Part shown: in pieces, positions 48,246 through 59,728 of the stretch
Layout: the number at the start of each line of letters is the position of its first letter
Position numbering within the stretch: position 1 is the first letter of the stretch
NCBI GenBank assembly: GCA_963573305.1
Contig: OY754333.1
Coordinates: 15,336,599-15,400,598 of the forward strand
Origin: Pyrrhosoma nymphula
Taxonomy: Eukaryota; Arthropoda; Insecta; Odonata; Coenagrionidae
Reading direction: 5' to 3'
Length of the DNA: 64,000 bases
Notes under the pieces: generated by a model
Database searches by the model: none
Seen by the model: the letters and a program-made list of their open reading frames with translations, nothing else
Told to the model about the DNA's origin: nothing
Program-made: the position numbers and the translations under genes

Positions 48246-48269
48246 ACCATGTCCATTTTATTGGACACT
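48246..48269. repeat. piggyBac-A-like palindrome outside an element
   Basis: The imperfect palindrome TGTCCATTTTATTGGACA shares both arms (one base different) with the piggyBac-A palindrome. It is preceded by CCATGCTGAGAC, which loosely resembles that element's terminal repeat. No TTAA lies at the expected place and no partner end was found. Confidence 0.35.
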
Positions 48270-50480
48270 CAATTTCGTCGATTATATTTTATATACTCAA
48301 ATAGCCATTCGGTTAATCTCAAAATCCACTTTTAAATAAATTCAGATGATTGAACTTCAGAAAATCATATCTATAACCCGAAAACTTTGGTTTCCAGGGG
48401 GGCCGTAGTCGTCTGAATCATTCAAACTGTCAGGGAAAAAATTGTTTCGCATGGAGTACATATGTACATTTGTCAAATATTTCTAAATTCTCTACCAGTG
48501 ACAGATTTGGTTATTTTTTCTTGCACCCCAGTAATTTTAATAATTGCCGATATTTTATTTTATGAAGCCAGAATCGATTTTTTATTACGCATGTATAGTT
48601 TCAATGTATAGTTTAGCAATGTTTCTAACATTGGTGCGCACATACGAAAATTTGAAAATTATGTTAAGCTGCCAATCAGGTCTGATTTAACGTACACAGA
48701 AAGAGTTTCAGTGAATATTTATTTCGGGAAATCTCTAGTTTTATATATTTAATCTTTCAAGTGACAGCCTTTGGCTCCTTCTGGAGGAATTCCTTCGTGT
48801 TGAAGGTAAATTATCACTGCAATTTCACAACAAACATATATATCCATTCTCTTCCGATCGCGGTTTTGATGCTGTGCATAATTTTCGCCTTAATCTTAAC
48901 CTGAATAATCATTGTATTACTTTATTTCGTTAACTTGGTAAAACTAACAACCTGAATGCGCATCAGTTACAAAAAGAGTTTTATTTTATAGATTCACGTA
49001 TTACCCGCTTCAGCGCTTCTTTTTTTTAACATTGAATCCAAGTGAACTCGGGCTCAAGGGTCCAATTCAGTTTCGCGTTTCATTCCTCATTTTTCACTAC
49101 CACTACCGAATTTGTTTAGGCATTGATAAAGAGTATAATTCAATTACCCGACACCATGGGTTTCCAAGGACGTAATACAAATGGTCGTTTAACATATTCT
49201 ATCATCTTGTTCGTTCTAATACACCGCAAAATATGTTCAACCCTTTTCTGTTTTATTTCTCAGCTACTATTTTAAGCTGACTTCGAATGTTTATGCCAAC
49301 ACCTTTTAAGTTAGATGAAATAAGATTTTTTGTATTAATTTTCAAAATATATTTGAGACATACTGGCTTGAGCTTATCAGGATTAGCTCATTGAAAAGCC
49401 CTGAGTCATTTATCCAAGGAAAAACAAAATAAAGTTTGGAAAAGCGAAACTCTTTGCATATTTTTCTTTTCACCGGAGACTCGAAATGGTGGAAATGTGC
49501 TGATCTTTGGTTATTTTACATGTACTTCCTGCGTACTAGTGCTATTCATCCAAAACACATAATGACCAATATTTTTACCAGGAGTTATGTTAGGCTAAGA
49601 AAAATATTTAGCCAAAAATCTCTTTCTTTAAATAAGGGCCATTATTTAATTGTATCTCTAAAACAAATTGGTCTTATCTCCTGTATATTATGTGACTGCA
49701 AATGTAATCCCTACACCTTTTAAATTTAAATTCTGCCAAGAGCACGTTACTGCACGTTACTGTAAAATGACCCTTAATTTTCTAGAAATATATTAAATAC
49801 ATGTACAATTATGACATAATAAATTGCAACCACTTAAGTTTAAAAAGGCATGTGATATACAAATGAATTCTTTTTCCATACGTGGCGAGAAAAGATGTTC
49901 TTTGGTATTTTCTCAGCTGGAAAATTATTCCCCCTGCCCCTTTGGAACTTAGATTCACTTTATTGCATTACTATTTGAAGTTTGACTTAATTACTTGTGA
50001 ATTCCGATTTGTTTTTATGGCTTTTATAGCTAAATAAACCTTCAATCAAAGAGTAAATACAGATAACAGCGTTGTTTGCGGCATCATTTTGACTTTCATT
50101 GTACCCAGTGTATCGTTATCGTGTAAGTACTTTTATTAACAATTGCTTTGACTAATTTATACTGATATTATTTGATTTAATACTTAGAAACATGAATCAG
50201 GGCAGTAATTGGTGATGTGTTTAATATTCTTAGCGCTTCCTTCTGTTCTCACTACGATATCGAATGACAGTCCCGTTTGCCCGTGAAATCTCATCCGTCA
50301 GTCATTTTCATTTGGTCACCTTTCTAGATTTTAGTTCAAGGACATACTCCCTTGAATATTCATATACATTATTGTGCATGCAACACTTGAAATATGAACT
50401 CGAATATACATTTACATCATCTATTACAGAGAGTGTTTGTTCATATATTGCTCAGCCCAAAGTAGATATCGTTTGTCCGT
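48270..50480. other. AT-rich stretch, no gene seen
   Basis: Only chance-length open frames. A small direct repeat (GCACGTTACT twice, about 49742-49762) is the only structure noticed. Confidence 0.55.
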
Positions 50481-50960
50481 CCACTATTGCTTGTACCCTT
50501 GAGAAATCCCGTTCCGGTAAGATCGGCGCAGTAGCAGAAGTTTCCCTCCTCGACTTTCGAAGCGTTTGAGTCGACGGTATTTCCCCGCGTCCTCTCCCCC
50601 ATCTTCCGTATCTGCTCTCTCCTTTTTTCCCCGCGCATCCCAGGCGCAGTTCAATCTCCCCATCGCATCAAATATCCCATCCCACCGCCCGATAAGCCTC
50701 CATCCACGGATGCGTCGCATCCATTGGTCCGTCCCTTTCTCTTACAAGTAGCGGCCTCCACGGGGGCGGCGCACCTGATCCCCGGCCGGAGGCGGTCACT
50801 CCGGAGGGCAGTGACTGTAAAATCCTTTTCTTTTCCGTCTCATTCCCAAAGGCACCTTTCACGCCAAGAACTCGGCCATCTTTTCTCCTTTTCTAGGCAA
50901 TACCATGATGTAAACCCCCTTAAAAGTCCACATCTACCCATCTATGTCCTGCCTGGCCTA
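50481..50960. other. GC/C+T-rich island
   Basis: Contains GGCCTCCACGGGGGCGGCGC and several overlapping open frames on both strands. A splice-acceptor-like run precedes 50749 (CCCTTTCTCTTACAAG). No protein recognised; possible promoter or exon, unsupported. Confidence 0.3.
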
Positions 50961-53615
50961 GGGTGACCAAGTTTCTGGAAATACTTGAGTATCGGGAAAA
51001 GTTTTCATAAAATTGCCACCTTTTTGAGACACTCAAATATTCTCCTTGATTTTGATTAGTGGATTAATTCATAAATTTCCGGTTCACTTGAACAAATACA
51101 GTTTTCTCTCGTTTTGGTTTTTCTCCAGCTACCATTAAGGGACCATTTAGAATAACTTCCTTTTTATTCAGGCTCATAATTTAATTTATCCTCTACGGAT
51201 GACCTGATTTTATGTTGGAAGAAATATTTCGACATTTGCTATTCCAAGCTATCATTAGCATGCAATTCTATGAAAACGCTCATATACGATTTACGAATCA
51301 CCTGCCAGACTTGAGGAGGTGGTGTATGATGTGTTTTTTGAACATTTTGACCCATGAGCATGGGGTCACTCCTTAAATACCGAGCTTTAACAGCGAAAAC
51401 ATTATATAGAACTTTTATTGCAAATAGGTATCTTAAAAATGCCTAAAATCAGTAGGTATGTTGCATAAATAGTAACGAACTGAAACGAGTCTTAGTTGTA
51501 CTATACATTTTAATCTTTCCCTTAAATCCGTTATTTACGCATGTTGGTTCGAATTTTTCAGACTGGAACCGTAATTGGCTAAACTTTTCTTCCCTAAAAA
51601 TCCTTTTTTTATTACTTTTTTATTTTAAAGAATGTAAACTATAGAGAAAGGTTTTATTCTATGGCAGTAAGTTCTATTATCTTATGGCATTGACAAGAAA
51701 AGACTTTCAAATTGCAATACCTTTATGGAAAGGGAACTTATGCATTGCCCATGGCTTCTGATTTTCTAGACACATTTACTCTTTCTTCAATCTTTCGGAA
51801 AAAATAATTAATAGGTTGGTACGTTAGCATTGGACGGTTTTTCACTTAGAAATTTCCTCTTTTATTATTTTTTCCAAGCATGGTTTTAGCATCAAGGTAT
51901 GATAGTGTATGTTTTACGTAATTACTTAAGATATCGAAACCGTGTTCGATAATAATAAAAGCATGCGGAATTTACCAAGTGAGAAATCATTCTATGTGAG
52001 TCAGTTCTGCAAATAAAGGTTGAAACATAAAATTATATAGGTAGGTTGACTTTTTGTTGAAAAACATCCAGAACAAAGAACAGCTTTTTACTGTTTCCCT
52101 TTCTATTTTTGTCCTCTTACGGTTTCCCTTATATCCTTAAGGATCCAATCTCAGTCCTTTCCCGGCCCTTGACCCTCGCCTTTTTTATTCCGGTCCCTTG
52201 ACCCTGCTTATTTCTTCGCCTACAGATTTATACACGTGAGTCCACGATGCAGTGAAGAGGAGAAGGAAAAGACGGGAGACGGAATGTGGGAGAAGTTGAC
52301 TCGGGTTAGTGACGGGGGTGGATCGTGTTTCACCGCGAAGGCGATTTTGGATGCTATCTCGGAGTGGCGTGCGTAGGGGCAATTAGAACTGCATTTTATT
52401 GAGAGATCTGTTTTTTTCTTTTTACATAATAAGGACAATGAAGGGATTTAAGTGGGGAAAAGCGCGATTTGGTGGAGTTTCATTTGGTATAACTAATTAC
52501 GGAATTACTCTTAGAAAAGGCTTAATTTTGCACCCTTACATTGCGGGTAATATAGTGCAAATTATTTTCTAATGTTTGTCATATGTTATTTGGATGTTCA
52601 CGTGAAGACCAATGGAACAAAAAAATGCTACTATTTCCTGTAGATGTAGAATAAAAATATGGACTAACTTGTTCATTCTTGTGTGGATTACGAATTCTCA
52701 TTGTAAAAAATGGGATAGTAATAAAATTTTATGGATAAAAAAATCCATGTAATGCATTTTTAAAATGCATAGTAAGCCATTTTTATACCACCTTAAATTA
52801 GTGCTAGAGTTCCTTTGCTGTCTTACTTTTTATCCAGGGTAGTTTCCCAAGTACGCACTTTGTGAGTATTTGGGAAACTTTCATAGTGAATGACTGATCG
52901 ATTATGCAGATATGTAAAATGTCTGAAAGAGATGAAACAACGTTTTGTAATTTAATACTTATAAATCTCTAACTCCATTAGCTCATGATTGCCAGTTATC
53001 AATCTACATGTTATCACGTATTGCTTTGGCCAACAATTGAGTGCATTTAGTTTGAAATTCATTAATTTAGTTTGAAATTCTTGCTGAATTCAACGAGAAC
53101 TATTTATATGCATCATTTTGTATAGTGATATTGAGCTTTTATTAATATCAATGGTGTCAATACTCCAAGGTATGTGAAATAGAAAATTATTTTGGACACT
53201 TTACCTCAAATAACCATTTATAAAACTTTTTTCTAAATATGATCAATTCAAAGTAATGTTTAGACCTCCATTAATTTAAATGGCACAAAACATTTATGTG
53301 AAGCCATATTTGAGCCTTAGCACTACTTAACGGTGAGTAAAGAAACTATGAGAAAAGACAAATGGATTGAGACTGGAAAGATATCAATTTCAACTGAGAG
53401 TTGATAACACCTCCTGTCATGATATTTCGATGGTTAACTCATTTTGTTAGATAAAGTCGTGAAACAAAATTTCTAAAGTCGGTGATTCCGAAGCTATATA
53501 ACATTTTTCATAGTTTCTCTTCATATAAATTTGATTTATAATCAAAGCTTAGTAATTCTGTCAAGTCCCTGTGTATCAATCACTAGGTAAAGCTTGCTTT
53601 ATCTCCATGAAGGAG
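50961..53615. other. AT-rich stretch with small inverted repeats
   Basis: No gene recognised. Hairpins: ATGCATTTT-T-AAAATGCAT at 52752-52770, and AGTTTCCCAAGTAC pairing with GTATTTGGGAAACT at 52841-52854/52866-52879. The tandem pair ATTTAGTTTGAAATTC lies at about 53046-53080. Confidence 0.5.
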
Positions 53616-53623
53616 TCAGGAAT

Positions 53624-53779
53624 CTACAGATTTTCCTTGCGAGTACTCAGTATTGTCGAAATGAACGCAGGGTTCTTTGACGATAAAAATCTCAAATTCA
53701 GAGGAATATTGCGAAATGAGACCGTGTAAGCAAGACCCATTAGTGCCAAAAGAAGAAACCGTATATGAAGAATACTCAT
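53624..53779 (-). other. Short ORF with signal-peptide-like start
   Basis: From an internal Met the minus-strand frame reads MSILHIRFLLLALMGLAYTV and stops after 51 residues. The start looks like a signal peptide (positive residue, then a Leu/Ala-rich core). The rest shows no dibasic cleavage pattern typical of neuropeptides and no known family. It could equally be chance, as hydrophobic runs are common in AT-rich DNA. Confidence 0.18.
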
Positions 53780-54867
53780 CGTGAAAAATACGCGTTTGCC
53801 TTGATGTTCCTTGAGCCAATTGGGTGCAAAGATAACCTCCAAGTTAATGCAATTAAGTCGATTTATCTTTCCCCGGAGACTTTAATCATCTTTGTGTTAA
53901 AAAAATCATATCTTTATCTTTAAGTTTTACATATATTTTCCTACTTGCCACGTCCAATTATTATGTGAAAAAAATTGATCAGAAAAGCCTTATAAAGTCA
54001 TCTTTTCTCGCGTATAATTCAGTGAAACTCGATGATCGATCGTTGAGGTGTGTGGAGAATAAAATGTAGGTGAAAAAGATCCTGTGAGTAGTTAAAGGGT
54101 ACGCTATTTTCCTATGACCAATTTCATAGCGTAAATATCAATATGTTTGAAAGTTGATGGCATGTCATGAAAATTAAAATGGATTTGATTCCTGAAACGC
54201 AGAGTCGTATAGATTGGTTTTCACTGCCCAAATTGATTTTATTAGCTTATGTTTTCACCCATAGGCTACCTACCTTAGGCTACCTATGTTTTTTCCGTTC
54301 ATAATTATGGACATGGATATTCGTAGAAAATAATTATTTCATTATGAATAATAGTTCATTCCTCAGCTTCATTAGAAATATATTTACTTATATATTTAGA
54401 GATTTATTATTAATTTCATAATTTAGAGACTAGAAACACAACGGTGGACAATAGATAGTTAAAGTAAATTATTCAATTTAAATTAAATTCGTGGGTATAG
54501 AGAGATTTCAACGCTTATGTATAACTGTGAGTGAAGTAGAAGCCGCGTAAGTGTGCATTCTTCCTATGTGAAGGTGAAGTAGAAGTGCCTTCATCATGAT
54601 TTGACTGCCGGGGAAAATCGCGTCGTTGGCTAACATGATCTAGATATAATCTTGAAATTACGATGGATTTTCCGGAATTGGGCGCCAAAAATCAGATATT
54701 CCACCCGCGAACGTATTTCTCATACCGATTCAAGCCAAATCCGATTCTCCAGAGCCAACAAACGTTCTTCGGGTGGTGTGCTAGCGATGACGATGATGGA
54801 AATAAAGTAAATTTCAATTGTTACGGCCTCATGGAGACGCGTAAATCCGGGAGTCATACCGGGAGGA

Positions 54868-55569
54868 ATGGCCCTTTCCCAAGAAGCCAAAAAAAGAGTG
54901 CGCATCCAAAAAAAAAGAGCAAGGTGCCATCGCAATCCTGTGTGTGAACGCACGGAGAATGCAAAAAATAATAGGGAACCCCCATTTTGGAAGAATTTCG
55001 GATTCCCAAGGCGTCTGCCATCACGGGAACTTTTCTTATGGCTTTTTTTTTTGCCGTGTCTCATGCTAGTGTTTGAGTACGCATTCCCAGGTCGTTGTCA
55101 CGGCAACCGAAGATTGGTCTTCCCATCCTCTCTCATAGACCGTATCTTCCCATATCATTTCATGCTCCCAGTGTTTTGTTTCCGTTCGCCATCCAGGGTG
55201 GTCTGGGAATGTGGGTTTGGGGTAAGGAGAGATGCATATTTTTCCACGTGGAGGTCGAATGGACGAGGAGTAGCACGAATGCCGGGGTTTTTTTCCCAAA
55301 CATTCTCGGTCTCCAGTATCTCATTCCGAATTTTCGTGAATTGTTCACATCTCTCGTCGTTTCCTCTGGCTCTGCTTCCCCGTGGCCTCTTGAATCGTTA
55401 TGCTGGCGAAATATTTCCATGTTATTGGAAACCATTTCTTGAATCTCCTTCAATTTGTTTATTTTTGAGCTTAATAAATCTGCCAGGACGTGAATTCCTC
55501 CGGTTTCATTTGGCGCGGTTATTGGGCTGTTCCTACGCATATGCGCCTCGCTTGTCACGATCAAGTTGA
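54868..55569 (+). other. Longest non-transposon ORF, unrecognised
   Basis: A 233-codon frame starting at an ATG, over DNA that is less AT-rich than its surroundings. It is rich in Phe/Arg/Ser/Leu with one hydrophobic stretch (ELFLWLFFLPCLMLVFEY). Minus-strand frames of 114 and 134 codons overlap it, arguing for composition rather than coding. No family recognised. Confidence 0.18.
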
Positions 55570-55689
55570 ATTTCTAGTGAAATTTATCCTAAATACGACG
55601 AAATTAAAACATTTACTACTAACTAAGGTGATAGATTGCAAATTCACATAGCCTAATTCAGCCATTATAAAATCAAAAAAGTAATACTC

Positions 55690-55732
55690 GACCGGTTTCA
55701 AAGCTATGAAAAAGTCATTATTAAGATGATGA
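55690..55732 (-). ncRNA. Second hammerhead-like remnant
   Basis: The minus strand reads CTTAATAATGAC, 11-14 spacer bases, then GAAACCGGTCGAG. The layout parallels 35742-35776 and the hammerhead consensus, but the first core block is damaged and stem II does not pair well. Probably the fossil of a repeat that once carried the ribozyme. Confidence 0.28.
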
Positions 55733-55947
55733 TAGTTACGCTTTTGGTTTATTTACTCAATAAAATGTGGGATATCCGAATTATTCTTCTTCTTAATTTA
55801 TAATTTTACTACTTTTCCTGTGATTTTACAGCTTTTATTTACTAATAGGCATCCTTGTAATTCAAGAAGAAGGCAAATGACAAGTAAATTCAAATTAAAA
55901 TTTGATCCAAATTGTCAATTAAAGGAAAAGAATACTGACTCTTATAC

Positions 55948-56068
55948 ATGCAATTTGGACATCCAGGTGACCATCTACAAGGAGAGTCAAAATCTTGTAA
56001 ACACGTGAGTGATGATTAAGATTTTAACTCCTCCTGTCGATGGTCACCTGGGTGACCAAAATGCACGC
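55948..56068. repeat. Foldback of about 120 bp with palindromic arms
   Basis: TGCAATTTGG and CCAGGTGACCATC at the left (to 55975) pair with GATGGTCACCTGG and CCAAAATGCA at the right (56039-56067). Pairing continues inward through AAAATCTT/AAGATTTT to a CACGTG centre. The right arm holds the perfect 8-2-8 palindrome TGGTCACC-TG-GGTGACCA. No TTAA or other target duplication was found. Confidence 0.75.
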
Positions 56069-56242
56069 TAAGGAATCAACATTCCTTTGCATTATTCAAA
56101 ATTGGTATTTATTTAAATTCAACGTCTGTAGCTATAGTTAAGGTATTAATAGTATTTATACCAGAAACAGAATGATTGGAAATAAATGCAATGGAGGGTT
56201 GAAATAAAAAAACCATCAAAGTGCGTTCACGGAAGGGAGTTA

Positions 56243-56486
56243 AGCCCGTTTTACACAGGGCACGTAATTGCCCAATTGTAATTGCCCAGGTACGTACGAA
56301 CGTGCATTTCAAATTACATCGTGTAAAGCCGTGAGTTGCAAGAACTCATGCACGAATGCATGAACGCGAGATGGCAAAAATAGAAAATGAAATTCTGCTG
56401 CTCTATTTCGAAAAAGATTGCACGCCCGATTGAGAAAAACATTCAGTTGGAAGTAGTGCAGGTTCGCACCCCGTGTAAAACGGCCT
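56243..56486. mobile_element. Harbinger/PIF-type MITE, 244 bp
   Basis: Starts AGCCCGTTTTACACAGGGCA and ends with the inverted form of AGGCCGTTTTACACGGGGTG, about 18 of 22 positions matching. TTA lies directly outside at 56240-56242 and 56487-56489. A 3-bp TTA duplication and a GGCCGTTTTACAC-type end are typical of PIF/Harbinger non-autonomous elements. No transposase is inside. Confidence 0.8.
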
Positions 56487-56489
56487 TTA

Positions 56490-59400
56490 CAAAGCAGAAT
56501 ATCACCGATTATAGTTTTTATCCCATATTTTTATCACACATTTTCGTCGGCGTGCAATATTTTATTGATGCTTATTTCATCAAAATCCTTCTTAATTCAC
56601 CGATACTGATTCAAGATCAGTGATAATTTATTGCAGTCGTGAGTTACATTCATCCACACGTTTTTAACCAGTCATTCAAAATAAAAATAATGCCTGTGTA
56701 CAAAAATGATTATTTTCTCTTGATTAAGTCCTCTTACCATGCTAAAATGTCTAATCATTGTTCGTTTTTTTTGTATTGAGAAAGGATCAAATTTTATCGA
56801 CAAATCATGGATAAATCCGCTGGTATTTCCGGAAAATAAAACGATTTTTTTCTAGTTGCAAGTTAATAACTACACAATATTAGGAAATTCACTGCCCAGT
56901 ATTAGAAAATGAGATCATCGAAAGTTGTCAAGGCTTTGAAAACTTGAATAAGAAGTTTTTCAAGACCGTGGGCTTATTAGTTAACCATCTAATGCGTAAT
57001 TAATGAAATATCAAATGACAATAGCTATGATTGAAATGGAGGAGCTTAGCATTGTCTTGTAATCTTGTGTTGTAGGGCCTTGTAGTTTTGATATGGAGCT
57101 TTTTATCATACTATAGTCACTTAGTTCAAAATCAATATCCGATTTCAAACCTCTTAAATAATTGCTGGAAGTATCTCTCGATAGAGGGTTTTCAGTATTT
57201 TTTATTAGTCTATGCTATTGTTAACGATGAAGCACACATCGCCGTCTTATTAACCACTGTCTCCTTCTCTTCATTTTAACTTGTCATGCGTTGACGGTGG
57301 CATGCTTCGCAGACTTCTCGGAATATGTTTTCCCTGAGGAAATTCAGAGGAAATATTCTCAGACTTTCACTCGACTCCAGCAGTGTTCCATGTCTCTCGA
57401 TTGTTTCCCCAATTCCAAAACTGTCAATCGTCCACAATGTGTCCCGCCCACCTTAGCCTCCTTACCTTCTGGGTTTCTCATTTCTTCCCGTCGGACTTCA
57501 TTTGCCTGTCTCCCGATTCTGTGGGACATCATATCTTCCGCAGACTTACAAACCGCTCAAACCCTTATTTCGAACCGTTTTTATCTCTCGTTGGCCCCCC
57601 CTATCACTTTCACCCCCAAAGAAACTCCTTATTTTCTACTTCAGCTATGCTCAAAAAGTCACCGATCGTCTTATACTTTTTCCTTCCCCCCCTGTGCAGC
57701 TCCTCCATGGCTCTTTTCTTTTTTCCTGATATCGTTCTCAGGGGAGCATAATTCTTTTGAGAGTGAGAGAGAGAGAGTGAGATCGAGATGTTAAAATAAA
57801 ATCACCATCCCAGATTCGTGGCTCCAATCCACGCTGATAGTTTTTTGCTTCGGACAGCCCGTCATTTGCCTGGGTAAGGGGAAAAAATTCTAAAATTCAT
57901 TTTATCCTGGGTGGAACCTTCGTATATCCACTATCCCTTTTTATTTTCGTCCCGATCAGAATTTTATAATCTCGGTCTCTCGGAAGAGAACGGAATTTCA
58001 TTATGCGATATTTTCCCCCGGAGCCGTTGACCAGAAAATTGAGCGTCGACGGTGTCAAATCAAGTGATCGTTGTATCGGAGTCGAAGGTCGCATTACCGA
58101 TATGTCGGAGGAAAATAGGAATTTTCTAATCCACAAGAGAAAAATATGGCTTATCTCATGTTCAGATAACATATTCAAAGTTAATTTATACAAAAAAGTA
58201 GAATTAACATCCGATACTCTCAAAAATGTGACCTCATTTACTCCTGTGAAACCTCATTGCTTTCATCGAAAACACTTTAAGCTTCAAGTACTTTTGAGGA
58301 GAATATTTTGCTGAAGCATTTTTTATTCTCTTTATAACATAGCTATTAAATGGGCGAAAATAATATTTGACTTCCAAAAATAACGCACATGCTAGGAGTA
58401 AATCAAATCTGAAGACAAATTTCGGAGCAAAAAGTAAAATCTGGGTATAATTACTTTTCTCTGTGTTATTTGTTGGTTAGTACCTTAACTGCGCATTAAT
58501 ATTCCATCATGCTCATAGCAATATGGTTATTTATTATTTCCGTGGAAAGAGCGAATTATGGATGCCATGGAGGAATTTAACGTAGGAATCTTAATTTTGA
58601 CATAATCATTTCATGGCATATGCCAAAAAACGGCTGTTTCTAAAATTGGCGGTTTTTAGTCCTCTTACGTTTCTTTTCAGTGGATTAAAATTTGGCGTTT
58701 TGATTAACTCCAAAATTGAGCTCCTGTATATTTTCAAAGTAACGTTGTTTGGAGGCGGCATATTAATATTAAATTTGCAATATAATGATGCTGCATCAAT
58801 AGTATTCTCTTTTTCAATAGCCGCAAGGAGTGTTTCTTATGAACAGATATACCGCTTTCTCCAAATGATCAAACAAGATATCGTAGACCAGCATGATAGT
58901 GCATCAGTGCTAGTTCTTTTGATGATTACTTGTGGTTCATCATGTGTCCAACAAAATAGCGCACATCCGTGAATTTTTATGGCTTTTTAATTTCCTCAGT
59001 TCATCGACGAAGAGTCGTAATGGCTCTCATACCTACGTACCTATTGCCCTAATTTTTGGTATTTCCATTTTACTTCCAGAAGTTCTCATGACACATAAGT
59101 AATCTCGTTTTTATTGGCATTTTTCACTATGCAGGCATTCGACCGTGTTTATTAATTTCTTGAAAAAATGTAATCATCATTTAGACCAGCATCAGCATTT
59201 TACTGAGCGTATCAAGTGATTGAAACGGCCAGGTGTGATATCTCATTAAAAATATTATGGAAAGTGAGACGCCGACTCAGTGTCTGCGCGCTGCCCCGAC
59301 TCACTGTCTCCTGGGAAATTTTAAGTGAGCACATCGTTGCTAATTAAAAAGTAATAATCCGTTCAATGTTTACGACTTTGAGAAAGACCCACGACCAATC

Positions 59401-59640
59401 GAAGCCCATCGTATTTATGGAAGTATCCTTGTATTTTCCAAATCTGAACATATTAGATCTGTCAGCATGTGTAGCCTCTTTTTGGCCAAACCGGAATCTC
59501 AAAATTAACTTCGTAAGTAGCTAATTTTGGGATTCCAGAAAATCAAGAAAATAGGATGAAAATTGAAAATAATTGTTGCTACTGCCGTAAATGTACGAGA
59601 GTGGGCAATTTACAGTAATTCCGTAAAATATTTGAAAGAA
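56490..59640. other. Non-coding stretch with C+T-rich tract and (GA)n
   Basis: A C+T-rich tract at about 57340-57740 carries overlapping frames up to 167 codons that look composition-driven. A (GA)n run follows at 57760-57786. A 119-codon frame at 58613-58972 is hydrophobic and unrecognised. Confidence 0.45.
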
Positions 59641-59654
59641 AATAAAGTACTACA

Positions 59655-59728
59655 ATCTGGGATCGAACGCCAGCCACCATATGAATTTTATCGGCTCAAT
59701 GCCTCAACCCACTGACTTACGACCTCAT
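59655..59728 (-). other. tRNA-derived SINE-like fragment
   Basis: The minus strand reads GGTCGTAAGTCAGTGGGTTG, an A-box-like start, then 45 bases later GGCGTTCGATCCCAG, a B-box-like sequence. Spacing suits a tRNA-type polymerase III promoter, but there is no complete cloverleaf. Confidence 0.4.

Noticed and set aside
57291..57794. 167-codon plus-strand ORF with overlapping 122- and 75-codon frames
   Set aside because: Composition-driven openness in a C+T-rich tract; several frames are open at once.
59264..59312. Possible small transposon from CCGACTCA(G/C)TGTCT repeats
   Set aside because: Only two 14-base direct repeats 26 bp apart; no ends or target duplication.
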